Below the pieces are notes generated by a model. It was given only the letters and a program-made list of their open reading frames with translations. It did no database searches and was not told where the DNA came from. From an uncultured Desulfovibrionaceae bacterium (GTDB taxonomy: Bacteria; Desulfobacterota; Desulfovibrionia; Desulfovibrionales; Desulfovibrionaceae): a stretch of DNA of 43,611 nt. Positions 1-8,521 of the stretch are shown piece after piece. Position numbers and translations under genes: made by a program. How positions within the stretch are numbered: the first letter of the stretch is position 1; every line of letters starts with the position of its first letter. The DNA is taken from the NCBI GenBank assembly GCA_944325325.1, contig CALUZP010000066.1, forward strand, positions 1 through 43,611. The letters are read 5' to 3'.

Positions 1-327
1 TGAAAGATCACCTCACACGTTGCCCAGGGAGAACCGGCAAGGGCAGGGCCGGGCTGGCGGGCACGACAAATTGAATAATGAATGACTTCTTCTGTCGCAG
101 ACTCTGCGCCGGCTGTCAATGGCCGAAGCCTGCGGCGCCTGGGCTGAAGCGCGCTGCTCCTGCTTCCAGAAGCAGTTCCCTTCAAAGAGGTAACGGAGAG
201 TGCCGGCCAGGTGGTGGAGGGGCGCTGCAAGACTGCTGCTTCTGTGTCGGAACGCGTGCGATGGCAGAGAGGCCGTGGACAGTTCCAGGCTGTATATTTA
301 TCGGAAACTGTGTAAAATACTTTTGTA

Positions 328-356
328 TTGACAAAAGCTGACAGGACATGTAATGT
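328..356 (+). promoter_or_regulatory. Probable sigma-70 promoter of the rimP-nusA-infB operon
   Basis: A perfect -35 box TTGACA (328-333) is followed after 17 bases by TAATGT (351-356), a weaker -10 match. It lies about 125 bases before rimP, leaving a leader that contains two hairpins. Assignment rests on motif match only. The rest of 1-482 shows no convincing gene; a possible reading frame at 78-341 has the composition of chance sequence. Confidence 0.5.
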
Positions 357-367
357 TCCCTTGTCAG

Positions 368-393
368 GAAGCCTTATCGTAAGAAAAGGCTTC
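368..393 (+). promoter_or_regulatory. Leader hairpin upstream of rimP
   Basis: An 8-bp perfect stem, GAAGCCTT (368-375) with AAGGCTTC (386-393), sits in the transcribed leader. Flanking CAGGAA (365-370) and TTCCTG (397-402) could also pair, so two alternative folds are possible. It may be part of an attenuation switch with the terminator-like hairpin that follows. Confidence 0.4.
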
Positions 394-423
394 GCATTCC
401 TGTTTGACTCGCGTGGTCCTACC

Positions 424-453
424 GGGGTGGCCTTCTTATAGGCCCCCTTTTTT
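424..453 (+). terminator. Terminator-like hairpin (attenuator candidate) before rimP
   Basis: GGGG-T-GGCC (424-432) pairs with GGCCCCC (441-447), with one bulged T, and is followed at once by six T (448-453). This is the form of an intrinsic terminator. It ends only 29 bases before the rimP start and lies downstream of the probable promoter, so it is either an attenuator or the end of an upstream transcript. Confidence 0.5.
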
Positions 454-482
454 ATTGCCGCTGATAAGGCGAAAGAGAGATT

Positions 483-1121
483 ATGACAACGGATCGCATA
501 TCGTTTATCACCGATCTGGCTGCTCCCCTTGCCGCGTCGTTAGGCCTTGAGATCTGGGGTGTGGAAACGGCTGGCGCATCGCGCCCTGTGGTGAGGCTGT
601 TTGTTGAAAAGGCCTCTGCGGCACCGGAAGATGGATCTGCCGCTGAACCTTCTGCGGCAAGTGTCAGTGAAGTGAGCGGAGGGGTCTCCATTGAACAGTG
701 TGCGGAACTCTCGCGCCTGCTTGGCCTGGCTCTGGATGTTGAAGATCCTTTTTCGGCTGCATGGACGCTGGAGATCTCGTCGCCAGGACTTGAACGGACG
801 TTCTTTCGGCTGGATCAGATGCGGGCCTATGTGGGAAAAGAGGTGGACGTGAGTCTGGCAGAGGCGCATCCAACCTGGCCGGTGGCTGAAAATGTCCCGG
901 GGCGCAAGAAATTTCGCGGCACGCTGCTTGACGTGAGGGATGTGTCGTTTGTCCTGGCTGTTCCGGCGGAGTCGCGCAGGCCTGAAGATCCTGAGCAGGT
1001 TGAAATTCGTTGGGATACGGTGCGGCGTGTGCATCTCGTTCATATATTTCCTGAACCAGGTCTGCCCGGCAAGGGCGGCAGGACGGCCAAAAAGGCCCCC
1101 AAACGCGGAGACGACGCATGA
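483..1121 (+). CDS. rimP: Ribosome maturation factor RimP
   Basis: RimP assists assembly of the 30S ribosomal subunit in the cytoplasm. The 212-residue product shows the family pattern: an N-terminal region with LGLEIWGVE and VVRLFVEK, then a segment with ISIEQC-like VSIEQCAELSRLLGLALD, the conserved EISSPGLERTFF, and a C-terminal beta-barrel part ending in WDTVRRVHLV. It is longer than usual (about 150 residues) because of an Ala/Ser/Glu-rich insert at about residues 42-62 and a basic tail (KGGRTAKKAPKRG). The start has the purine-rich AAAGAGAGA upstream. Its stop overlaps the nusA start as ATGA, which indicates translational coupling. The first gene of the operon, directly behind the leader hairpins. 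Confidence 0.93.
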   Translation: MTTDRISFITDLAAPLAASLGLEIWGVETAGASRPVVRLFVEKASAAPEDGSAAEPSAASVSEVSGGVSIEQCAELSRLLGLALDVEDPFSAAWTLEISSPGLERTFFRLDQMRAYVGKEVDVSLAEAHPTWPVAENVPGRKKFRGTLLDVRDVSFVLAVPAESRRPEDPEQVEIRWDTVRRVHLVHIFPEPGLPGKGGRTAKKAPKRGDDA

Positions 1122-2428
1122 ATTTGGAACTGAAGAAGGCCATTGATCAAATCAGTAAGGACAAGGGCCTGGATAGGGATATGCTGATCGATACGCTTGA
1201 GGATGCGGTACGCATTTCCGTTGAGCGCAAGTATGGTGACGATCTGGATGTCGAAGTTCGGTACAATGATGAGACCGGGGACCTTGAAGTCTATCAATTT
1301 AAGATTGTTGTGGACGAGGTCGAAGATCCTATCCGGGAAATCAATATTGAAGAGGCCCGTACACACGATCCGTCCGTGCAGTGCGATGATGAAATGGGTT
1401 TTCGGCTTAAGGTTGAGGACCTTGGCCGTATTGCCGCTCAGTCTGCCAAGCAGGTCATTATCCAGCGGATGCGCGACGCCGAGCAGGAAATCATTTATCA
1501 GGAATACTGTGATCGGGTCGGAGAAATTGTCAGCGGGATCATCCAGCGGCGTGACAAAGGTGGCTGGGTAGTCAACCTGGGGCGTACCGAGGCACTGTTG
1601 CCGCGTGAAGAGCAGATACCCCGTGAGCACTACAAACGCGGCGAGCGCGTGCAGGCGCTGATCATCGAAGTCCGCAAGGAGGGGCGTGGTCCCCAGGTCA
1701 TCATCTCCAGGGCTCACCGGGATTATATGGCGGCGCTGTTCCGGCGTGAAATTCCTGAAGTGGATGATGGTACAGTCCAGGTCATGGGTGTGGCCCGCGA
1801 TCCGGGCAGCCGTGCCAAGGTGGCGGTTCTGTCGCGGGAACGGGATGTGGACCCTGTAGGGGCGTGTGTTGGCGTCCGGGGATCGCGCATTCAGAATATT
1901 GTCCAGGAACTGCATGGCGAACGTGTCGACATCGTGGTCTGGAGCCAGGATGTTTCTACATATGCCCGCAATGCCCTGGCGCCGGCAGTGATTTCACGCA
2001 TCACCGTCAATGAGGCGGAAAACCTCCTTGAGGTGACAGTTCCGGACGATCAGCTGACCAGCGCCATTGGCCGCAAGGGGCAGAATGTCAAGCTTGCTGC
2101 CAAACTTCTGGGCTGGAAGATCGATATCTTTACCGAAACGCGCTACAATGAGGCCAATGCCATTGGACGTGGCCTCGAGCAGGTGGCCAATGTTGCTGAG
2201 CTCTCTGTGGAGACGCTGCTTGCCGCCGGTTTCAATACGCTGGCCCGGCTGCGTGACGCCAGTGATGAAGAACTGGCTGAGAAGTTGCTGCTTTCGCCGT
2301 CGCGCGTGGCGGACTTGAAATCAGCGGTGAATTTCCTGCTGCCAGCTGAAGAGCCTGCAGCTTCCGACAGTTTGGCCGGGGCTGAAGAGGCTGTGGAACC
2401 GGAAGACGCTCCGGAGAAGGACGCCTAG
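1118..2428 (+). CDS. nusA: Transcription termination/antitermination protein NusA
   Basis: NusA binds RNA polymerase and modulates pausing, termination and antitermination. The 436-residue product has the N-terminal polymerase-binding domain (to about residue 125), an S1 domain (about 130-200, with GEIVSGIIQRRDKGGWVVNLG), and two KH domains (about 200-345) including GACVGVRGSRIQNIV and SAIGRKGQNVKLAAKLLGW. Only one short C-terminal helix-hairpin-helix segment follows (about 360-415), then an acidic tail, so it is shorter than the 495-residue E. coli protein that has two acidic repeats. Start ATG overlaps the rimP stop by 4 bases; the next gene begins directly after the stop. NusA is known in E. 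coli to feed back on its own operon leader, which fits the attenuator-like hairpin at 424-453. Confidence 0.96.
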   Translation: MNLELKKAIDQISKDKGLDRDMLIDTLEDAVRISVERKYGDDLDVEVRYNDETGDLEVYQFKIVVDEVEDPIREINIEEARTHDPSVQCDDEMGFRLKVEDLGRIAAQSAKQVIIQRMRDAEQEIIYQEYCDRVGEIVSGIIQRRDKGGWVVNLGRTEALLPREEQIPREHYKRGERVQALIIEVRKEGRGPQVIISRAHRDYMAALFRREIPEVDDGTVQVMGVARDPGSRAKVAVLSRERDVDPVGACVGVRGSRIQNIVQELHGERVDIVVWSQDVSTYARNALAPAVISRITVNEAENLLEVTVPDDQLTSAIGRKGQNVKLAAKLLGWKIDIFTETRYNEANAIGRGLEQVANVAELSVETLLAAGFNTLARLRDASDEELAEKLLLSPSRVADLKSAVNFLLPAEEPAASDSLAGAEEAVEPEDAPEKDA

Positions 2429-2671
2429 ATGGATCGAGGGCATGTTCCTACCCGGATGTGTGTCATTTGTCGACGCCGTGCGCCACGCCGTGAGCTTACG
2501 CGCCATGTGCTGCCCCAGAACGGGGACGACTCTGCTGCCGGGGGGCTGCAGGTCGACGAGCGCCAAAGGTTCCCCGGGCGAGGGTGGTATGTGTGCGCGG
2601 ACGAGAAATGCAAGGAACAGTTTCTCAAGTTTCGGGCTGCCAGGCGGAAGAGAAAGGGAGAGAGCGCATGA
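2429..2671 (+). CDS. ylxR: YlxR family (DUF448) RNA-binding protein
   Basis: This 80-residue protein belongs to the YlxR/DUF448 family, small basic proteins encoded between nusA and infB in many bacteria. Family hallmarks are visible: [18 protein letters not shown] near the N-terminus, [19 protein letters not shown] in the second half, and a basic C-terminus. Family members are thought to bind RNA or affect RNase P, but the role is not settled. The ATG immediately follows the nusA TAG, and its TGA overlaps the infB start (ATGA), so it is translationally coupled on both sides. Confidence 0.9.
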   Translation: MDRGHVPTRMCVICRRRAPRRELTRHVLPQNGDDSAAGGLQVDERQRFPGRGWYVCADEKCKEQFLKFRAARRKRKGESA

Positions 2672-5600
2672 GTGACGAAAAGGTCAATGTTAAGGAACTC
2701 GCGGCTGAGCTTAATGTTCAGCCCAGGGAACTGATGCGGGTTCTCAGGGAACTGGGGGTCCCGGCCAAAAGTACGGTGAGCATGGTTGCTGCAGATGATG
2801 TGCAGCGCGTGCGGGACCGTTTTGCCGGCAGCAAGGCCGGTGACGGCGTCGATGAACGCCGTGAAAGCCAGGCTGGCGTCATTGTGCGTCGGCGCAGAGT
2901 CGTTGCCGACACGAGCGCTGCCCCGGATATGGAAGCCTCGGCAGAGCCGGAAGTGCCTGCTGAAAAGGCTTTCCCGCCTGCAGAGGAAGAGGAAGAACAG
3001 GGCGCCGTGCACGAAGAGCCAAAGGCTGCACCTGTATCCGGTAAGTCGGACGAAGAGGCAACGCCTGTCGTCAGCAAGAGCTCTGACACTCAACAGCAGG
3101 AGCCTCCGGCAGAAACCGGCCTCCGCCAGGAGTCTGTCAGTTCGGAAGGTGAAGGCCGCGTCAAAGCCGTCAAGAAGAGTGGAGGCAAACGTCCCGTGGA
3201 GACCCCAGCAGCCAGAATCATCAGCCGTCCCCGGCCCGAACCGGCTGTGGCCAGTGAGCCCGTTGTGGCTCCTGCCAGTCCGGAAGCCGCCATGGTGGCT
3301 GGTCAGTCCGAACCTGCTCCAGCCAAGGTGGCTGTTGAAGTGAGCTCAGCGCCTGTCGAAATGTCATCCCAAAGTGCGGCTTCGCGTGTTGCTGAGACTG
3401 CCGGAAGCAGTCCTGCCGAGACCGGGGAGTCCCAGAAGGCCGAAGCGCCGGTAGAACCTGTGCGCAGGGTGCGTCCTGCGGCGTCAGCTGAGCCGGAAGG
3501 CTCGTCAGCACCTTCGCTGCTGCCGCCCGTGTCCGAGCCGCGCGAGTCCAAAGAATCCCGCGAGCCCAAGGAACCCCGAGAGCAGCGTGACACCCGCGAG
3601 CCGAGAGAAGGCCGTGGAGAGCGCAAGCCAAGACGGCAGGAAGCGGTACCGTCGACGCCGCAGGTCCGCATCATTTCCCGACCTGATCCTGTTTCGGTGA
3701 CGGCTTCTCGTGACAGCCGCACTAATGGAGGTCGTGATAACGGCGGTCGTGACAATCGCCGCGATGACCGGCATGACGGCCGCGAGGACAGAGAAGGCCG
3801 TAATGGCGGCGGTGCCCGCCCCAGTCGCAACGGCGGGTCTGCCCGTACCGGAGCCATACCGGGCGCTGTCGCTGGAGGTATGCCTCCGGCGTTTGATGGC
3901 GGCCGTGAAGGGCAGGGCAAGAAAAAGCGCAATAAGAATCAGAACCGGCGGATGATGGACTTCCAGAGCGACGACGTGATGGGACGCCGTCATGAGGATG
4001 ACGACAGCGAAATGCCTCGTGTGCGGGGCCGCCGCCGTCCGAAGAGCCGCGACAGCAGGCAGGTGTCGCAGGCTACACAGCCCATTAAGGCAACCAAGCG
4101 CAAGATTCGGGTTGAAGAAGCCATCCGCGTGGCGGATCTGGCCCATCAGATGGGCTTGAAGTCTGGCGAAATTATCAAGGTGCTGTTCAGCCTGGGTATC
4201 ATGGCCACCATCAACGAGGCGCTGGATATTGACACCGCGTCCGTAGTGGCGGCTGAATTCGGGTATGAAGTGGAAAAGGTTGGTTTTGCCGAAGAAGACT
4301 ATCTGACCCAGACCACTCCGGATTCCGAGGAGTCACTGGTGCGCCGTCCCCCGGTAGTGACCATCATGGGACATGTTGACCATGGGAAGACCTCTCTGCT
4401 TGACGCCATCCGCAAGACCAACGTCACGGGTGGCGAAGCGGGTGGCATTACCCAGCATATCGGTGCCTATTTCGTAAAGACTAAGAATGGCAACATCGTA
4501 TTCCTCGATACGCCCGGCCATGAGGCTTTTACCGCCATGCGCGCACGCGGGGCCCAGGTTACTGACCTGGTGGTGCTTGTTGTGGCTGCCGATGACGGCG
4601 TCATGGAACAGACCCGTGAAGCCGTCAACCACGCCCGTGCGGCTGGCGTGCCGATCATGGTAGCCGTCAACAAGATTGACAAGCCCGAAGCCAATCCGGA
4701 TCGCGTGTTGCGTGAACTTGCCGAGATCGGCCTTGTGCCTGAAGAGTGGGGCGGCGACACCGTGGTGGCCAAAGTCTCTGCCAAGACGCGCGAAGGCTTG
4801 GACGAGCTGCTTGAACTTTTGGCCCTGCAGGCTGAAATCCTTGATCTGAAGGCCAATCCCAACAAGCCGGCCCGTGGTCATATCGTTGAAGCCAAACTCG
4901 ACAAGGGCCGTGGCCCTGTGGCAACGGTGCTTATTCAGGAAGGTACGCTTCACCAGGGGGACAGCTTTGTGTGTGGCGTCTTCAGTGGGCGCGCCCGTGC
5001 GTTGTTCAATGATCAGGGCCGCAAGGTCAAGGAAGCTGGCCCCTCGTGTCCTGTGGAAGTCCAGGGGTTTGAAGGCGTCCCGGACGCCGGTGAAGAATTC
5101 GTCTGTCTGGCGGATGAAAAACTGGCCCGCCGCATTGCTGAAAGCCGCGCTATCAAGCAGCGTGAGCGCGAACTGGCCCGAGAATCCCGTGTCACGCTTG
5201 AGACCTTCCTGGCCAGCTCCGGCGACGCCACCGAAACACATACCCTGAACCTTGTGGTCAAGGCCGATGTGCAGGGGTCGCTTGAAGCCATTGTCGAGGC
5301 TCTGAACAAGCAGAGCACCGACAAGGTCAAAATTCAGGTTATTCATGGTGGAACCGGCGCCATTACCGAGTCGGACGTACTGCTTGCGTCGGCTTCCTCG
5401 GCCATCATCATCGGGTTTAACGTGCGTCCAACGGCCAAGGTCAAGGACGTTGCCGAGCATGAGAACGTGGACATCCGCTTCTACGACATCATTTACAAGC
5501 TCGTGGAAGAAATCAAGAGCGCCATGGCCGGATTGCTTGCGCCCGTGAGCCGTGAAGTCTACCTGGGGCAGGCCGAAGTGCGCCGTGTCTACTCTGTGCC

Positions 5601-5850
5601 CAAGGTTGGGGCAGTGGCCGGCTGCATTGTCTCTGACGGCAAGGTTACCCGCAATGCCGGTGTCCGTCTGCTGCGTGACAGTGTTGTGGTATATACAGGC
5701 AAGCTGGCCTCGCTCAAGCGCTTCAAGGATGATGTCCGTGAAGTGCAGAAAGGTTATGAGTGCGGTATCAGTATTGAAAACTTCAATGATATTAAGGAAG
5801 GCGACGTGCTCGATCTCTTTGAGACTGTGACCGAAGCCGCGACGCTTTAA
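2668..5850 (+). CDS. infB: Translation initiation factor IF-2
   Basis: IF-2 is the GTPase that brings initiator tRNA to the 30S subunit and drives subunit joining. The ATG at 2668 is chosen because it overlaps the ylxR stop, has GGGAGAG upstream, and gives the usual N-terminus ([21 protein letters not shown]). The product has 1060 residues. It has an IF2 N-terminal domain, a very long low-complexity region (about residues 85-470) rich in Glu/Pro/Ala/Ser and then in Arg-Glu and Arg-Asp-Gly repeats, a second N-terminal helical domain, and the GTPase core with GHVDHGKT (568-575), DTPGH (614-618) and NKID (668-671). Domains II to IV follow to the end. The disordered stretch makes it longer than E. 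coli IF2-alpha (890 residues). Confidence 0.97.
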   Translation: MSDEKVNVKELAAELNVQPRELMRVLRELGVPAKSTVSMVAADDVQRVRDRFAGSKAGDGVDERRESQAGVIVRRRRVVADTSAAPDMEASAEPEVPAEKAFPPAEEEEEQGAVHEEPKAAPVSGKSDEEATPVVSKSSDTQQQEPPAETGLRQESVSSEGEGRVKAVKKSGGKRPVETPAARIISRPRPEPAVASEPVVAPASPEAAMVAGQSEPAPAKVAVEVSSAPVEMSSQSAASRVAETAGSSPAETGESQKAEAPVEPVRRVRPAASAEPEGSSAPSLLPPVSEPRESKESREPKEPREQRDTREPREGRGERKPRRQEAVPSTPQVRIISRPDPVSVTASRDSRTNGGRDNGGRDNRRDDRHDGREDREGRNGGGARPSRNGGSARTGAIPGAVAGGMPPAFDGGREGQGKKKRNKNQNRRMMDFQSDDVMGRRHEDDDSEMPRVRGRRRPKSRDSRQVSQATQPIKATKRKIRVEEAIRVADLAHQMGLKSGEIIKVLFSLGIMATINEALDIDTASVVAAEFGYEVEKVGFAEEDYLTQTTPDSEESLVRRPPVVTIMGHVDHGKTSLLDAIRKTNVTGGEAGGITQHIGAYFVKTKNGNIVFLDTPGHEAFTAMRARGAQVTDLVVLVVAADDGVMEQTREAVNHARAAGVPIMVAVNKIDKPEANPDRVLRELAEIGLVPEEWGGDTVVAKVSAKTREGLDELLELLALQAEILDLKANPNKPARGHIVEAKLDKGRGPVATVLIQEGTLHQGDSFVCGVFSGRARALFNDQGRKVKEAGPSCPVEVQGFEGVPDAGEEFVCLADEKLARRIAESRAIKQRERELARESRVTLETFLASSGDATETHTLNLVVKADVQGSLEAIVEALNKQSTDKVKIQVIHGGTGAITESDVLLASASSAIIIGFNVRPTAKVKDVAEHENVDIRFYDIIYKLVEEIKSAMAGLLAPVSREVYLGQAEVRRVYSVPKVGAVAGCIVSDGKVTRNAGVRLLRDSVVVYTGKLASLKRFKDDVREVQKGYECGISIENFNDIKEGDVLDLFETVTEAATL

Positions 5851-5892
5851 ATCTTCTGCAGTGGAAAAGCCTTTTCTGCTGCACCGTTCACT

Positions 5893-5922
5893 GCCGCGCC
5901 CGGGGATGCCTCCGGGCGCGGC
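5893..5922 (+). terminator. Strong hairpin between infB and the DUF503 gene
   Basis: A perfect 11-bp GC stem (GCCGCGCCCGG, 5893-5903, with CCGGGCGCGGC, 5912-5922) encloses an 8-base loop. The following CAACCTTCTTTTCCC is only a weak U-tract, so it may be a partial terminator or a processing/stabilising element. It ends 18 bases before the next start codon. Confidence 0.5.
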
Positions 5923-5940
5923 CAACCTTCTTTTCCCACC

Positions 5941-6231
5941 ATGTTGATTGCCCTGCTGACTGTCGAGTATGCGTTACACGGGAACGATTCCCTCAAGGGG
6001 AAGCGGCGGGTTGCCAACAGCCTCAAGCAGAAAACCCGCAATACCTTCAACGTGGCCATCGCCGAGGCCGGTACTGAAGAGTCATTGACCAGGCTGCGGT
6101 TGCAGGTGGTTTCCATCAGCAATAACGAACGCCATCTCCGCTCCCGGATGGACAAGTGCCTGCTCATGATGGAGGCGGTATGCTCAGAAGAAATGACCTA
6201 CAGCGAACTGGAGATTTTTGATGCCGACTGA
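5941..6231 (+). CDS. DUF503 family protein (YlxP-like)
   Basis: This 96-residue protein matches the DUF503/YlxP family, small proteins often encoded next to infB and rbfA and suspected to help ribosome biogenesis or RNA binding. Typical features are the N-terminal ALLTVEYALHGNDSLKGKRRV and the following NTFNVAIAEAG. The N-terminus fits the family, so the ATG at 5941 is likely right, although no clear Shine-Dalgarno sequence precedes it (TTTTCCCACC) and a strong hairpin lies just upstream. Its end overlaps the start of the next gene by 11 bases. No rbfA gene follows, although rbfA is the common neighbour in related genomes. Confidence 0.85.
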   Translation: MLIALLTVEYALHGNDSLKGKRRVANSLKQKTRNTFNVAIAEAGTEESLTRLRLQVVSISNNERHLRSRMDKCLLMMEAVCSEEMTYSELEIFDAD

Positions 6232-7231
6232 AGTTTCATCCGGCAATGTGGCCATGCCGCGGACTGTAATGGAACATGCCGCGAAAGTGGTGGAGATCCT
6301 GCGCGCCCACGATCAGATTCTTGTATCGGGCCACATCAATCCGGATGGTGACGCTATAGGTTCCAGCGGCGCACTGGTCTGGTTGCTGCGTCGTATGGGC
6401 AAGCAGGCGGCGTTGTACAACGCGACGGGTGTGCCGGACTACCTGAACTGGATGCCGCTGCCCGGCGAGGCCTACCGTATAATGGCGCGCCTGCCCTTTA
6501 AACCTAACGTGCTGGTATCGCTGGACTGTGGGGATATCTGGTGTCTGGGCAAGGAGTTGGCCGGGATCCTGCCGCAGATTGCCTGCGTGAATGTGGATCA
6601 TCACCAGGGCAATCCCCGTTTTGGGTCTCTGTACAACTGGATTGATCCGCGCATGGCGGCTGCAGGGCAGATGGTTGCGGCGCTGGCAGATGCCGCCGGC
6701 GTGTCGCTGGATGGTGAACTGGCTGTCTGCATCTATGTGGCGCTTGTGACCGACACGGGATCATTCTCTCACGGGAATACGACAGCGGATGTGTTCCGAC
6801 TCACGGCCAGGCTCATGGACAACGGGCTTGATACAGTTTCTATTCGCAACCAGCTTGATAACCAGTGGAGTATGGCGAAACTCAAACTGTGGGGCAAGCT
6901 GATGCAGCAGGTACACTTGGAACGGGACGGCATGGTAGGTGTATGTATGGTGACCATGGCGGACTTGGCCAATGCCGGGGCATGTAAGGAGGATCTGGAA
7001 GGTTTTGTGGAGCAGATCCGGCATATCCGCGGCGTGCGTGTTGCCTTGCTGGCCCGTGAGGATGCACCCGGCCGTTGCAAGGTCAGTCTGCGTTCGACAG
7101 GATCGGATGACGTGAGGGTGACCGCGGCGCAGTTTGGTGGAGGGGGACATAAGAACGCCGCCGGCGTTACATTGAAAATGTCCCTTGATGAGACCGTGAG
7201 CACGCTTGTGCCGGCGTTACAGCTGGATTGA
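6221..7231 (+). CDS. nrnA: DHH/DHHA1 phosphoesterase, NrnA-like (nanoRNase / pAp phosphatase)
   Basis: NrnA-type enzymes degrade very short RNA oligonucleotides and/or dephosphorylate pAp, using metal ions held by Asp and His residues. The 336-residue product shows HINPDGDAIGSS (from residue 38), a VSLDCGD segment, NVDHHQGNPRFG with the diagnostic DHH (126), a conserved VTDTGSFSHGNTT segment, and the C-terminal DHHA1 signature GGGGHKNAAG (about 305-315). The ATG at 6221 is preceded by GGAG at a good distance; a TTG three bases earlier is possible but less likely. It overlaps the DUF503 stop, so it is the last coupled gene of the operon, and a clear terminator follows. The assignment to NrnA rather than another DHH subfamily is by context and length. 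Confidence 0.88.
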   Translation: MPTEVSSGNVAMPRTVMEHAAKVVEILRAHDQILVSGHINPDGDAIGSSGALVWLLRRMGKQAALYNATGVPDYLNWMPLPGEAYRIMARLPFKPNVLVSLDCGDIWCLGKELAGILPQIACVNVDHHQGNPRFGSLYNWIDPRMAAAGQMVAALADAAGVSLDGELAVCIYVALVTDTGSFSHGNTTADVFRLTARLMDNGLDTVSIRNQLDNQWSMAKLKLWGKLMQQVHLERDGMVGVCMVTMADLANAGACKEDLEGFVEQIRHIRGVRVALLAREDAPGRCKVSLRSTGSDDVRVTAAQFGGGGHKNAAGVTLKMSLDETVSTLVPALQLD

Positions 7232-7254
7232 CGTGTTCAGCACGGTGTTTGGGA

Positions 7255-7290
7255 AGACGCATCCCTGTCTCGGGGATGCGTCTTTTGTGT
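7255..7290 (+). terminator. Intrinsic terminator of the rimP-nrnA operon
   Basis: An 11-bp perfect stem, AGACGCATCCC (7255-7265) with GGGATGCGTCT (7273-7283), is followed by TTT and a T-rich stretch. It lies 23 bases after the nrnA stop. Confidence 0.85.
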
Positions 7291-7664
7291 TTAATTTTGC
7301 GCAGTTGTCCCATGCTGCACGGATGTGGTCCTGCCGTCATATCCGACAACTCTCTGCCGGCACTGCTGCAGCAGATTGTGGGGAATACAGAACTGCTTTT
7401 GTGAGGCTGGCATCTCGTCCCGTCTGCGACAGGCATGGCGTGTGCTGAGTTTGGAAAGCCTGTACAAAGAAAGGGAGACAGGGGCCGGCTGGAGACAACA
7501 CATATTCGTTCTGTTTCTGGCAGAGGAATGGGAAGACGGCGGCGGGGTAAAACAAAGCCGTTGGTCGTGTTCATATATGTCCAGATGCGTGTCTGATGAA
7601 GAAAAGCAAGGCCCAGCGGAGAGAAAAAGGCTTGTCTTACGTGTGCCGCCGAGGGGCAGAGGAG
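7291..7664. other. Intergenic stretch without a recognised gene
   Basis: This stretch lies between the convergent nrnA and birA genes. Several short frames are open on both strands, but none has a ribosome binding site with a recognisable protein, and no clear terminator for birA was seen. Confidence 0.5.
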
Positions 7665-8504
7665 CTAATCCGGATCCATAGTGGAGTAATAGAGGCTGCC
7701 AGAGGTCATGACGGCAATGCCGTGGCGGGTTTCAAGGCGGATGCCGCCGGATGGGGCAAGGCCCAGGAGGCGGCCGCAAAGAGGAGGGGTGTCCGGATCC
7801 TCGACCAGAGTGACAGGCTGCCCAAGATTGAGCAGATACCGTTCGGCAAGGATCAGCCAGCGGCGGGAGAGGGTATCGAGCGGCTGGCTGCGCATCCAGC
7901 TGACCGTGTGCCGCCAGACATCCAGCAGAGAGCGGAAACCACAAGCCCGTAAGGCTTCGGCGGGCAGGCAGCCTGCGGGCAGTGCGCGATCGGTGCGCAT
8001 GAGCGCGTCAGATGGAGCATGCAGCACATTAAGCCCGATACCGGCGAGGATGCTTCCCTCGCGTTCTTCAATCAGGATGCCGCCTGCTTTGCGGAAGGTA
8101 CTGCTGGATTCTGACGGTGAGACAAGCACCAGATCATTCGGCCATTTGATCCGGATGTCAAAGCCAAGTGTCGCCAGCATTGCCGCAAGAAGTGCGCCGA
8201 CAGCCGGTGCGGCCGCACTTTCTGAAAAGGGAGGGCAGTCTGGCAGACGCAGCGCGGCATACAGATTGCCAGCCGGAGACTGCCAGCGGCGACCAAGCTG
8301 TCCACGCCCCCTGGTCTGCCTGGCGGCAAGGACGCTGCCCCATACGGGCAAGGCGTGCTGCCTGGCAAGCACGGCAGCGGTCGTCAGTGTTGATTCACAT
8401 TCGTCATACAGCCAGATCGGCGGCGCATCCGGCGCCGCTGCATTGACGCCTGAAGAAAACGCAGGCGATAGTTCTGGCGGAAGGAAACACAACGACTCTG
8501 ACAT
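7665..8504 (-). CDS. birA: Biotin--[acetyl-CoA-carboxylase] ligase
   Basis: This enzyme activates biotin with ATP and attaches it to a lysine of biotin-dependent carboxylases. The 279-residue product shows the catalytic signature QTRGRGQLGRRWQSPAGNLY (the biotinyl-AMP loop), IKWPNDL, and GGILIEE followed by GIGLNV. A C-terminal domain with GRLLGLAPSGGIRLE follows. There is no N-terminal winged-helix domain, so it is the monofunctional, non-repressor type. It starts 18 bases after the ubiE stop, so it is most likely co-transcribed with ubiE. No carboxylase genes are nearby. Confidence 0.93.
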   Translation of the reverse strand: MSESLCFLPPELSPAFSSGVNAAAPDAPPIWLYDECESTLTTAAVLARQHALPVWGSVLAARQTRGRGQLGRRWQSPAGNLYAALRLPDCPPFSESAAAPAVGALLAAMLATLGFDIRIKWPNDLVLVSPSESSSTFRKAGGILIEEREGSILAGIGLNVLHAPSDALMRTDRALPAGCLPAEALRACGFRSLLDVWRHTVSWMRSQPLDTLSRRWLILAERYLLNLGQPVTLVEDPDTPPLCGRLLGLAPSGGIRLETRHGIAVMTSGSLYYSTMDPD

Positions 8505-8521
8505 AAAGAAGCGCAGCCGCC

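Noticed and set aside
78-341. An 87-codon frame in front of rimP
   Set aside because: It has no ribosome binding site, contains many Cys, Pro and Arg in random order, and runs into the probable promoter.
2942-4110. Repetitive GC-rich region in infB considered as a frameshift or foreign insert
   Set aside because: The frame stays open and the Arg/Glu and Arg/Asp/Gly repeats are typical of the disordered N-terminal extension of IF-2.
4333-5925. A 530-codon minus-strand reading frame opposite infB
   Set aside because: It lies antisense to the conserved GTPase core of IF-2, has no family resemblance, and arises from the GC-rich codon bias that suppresses antisense stops.
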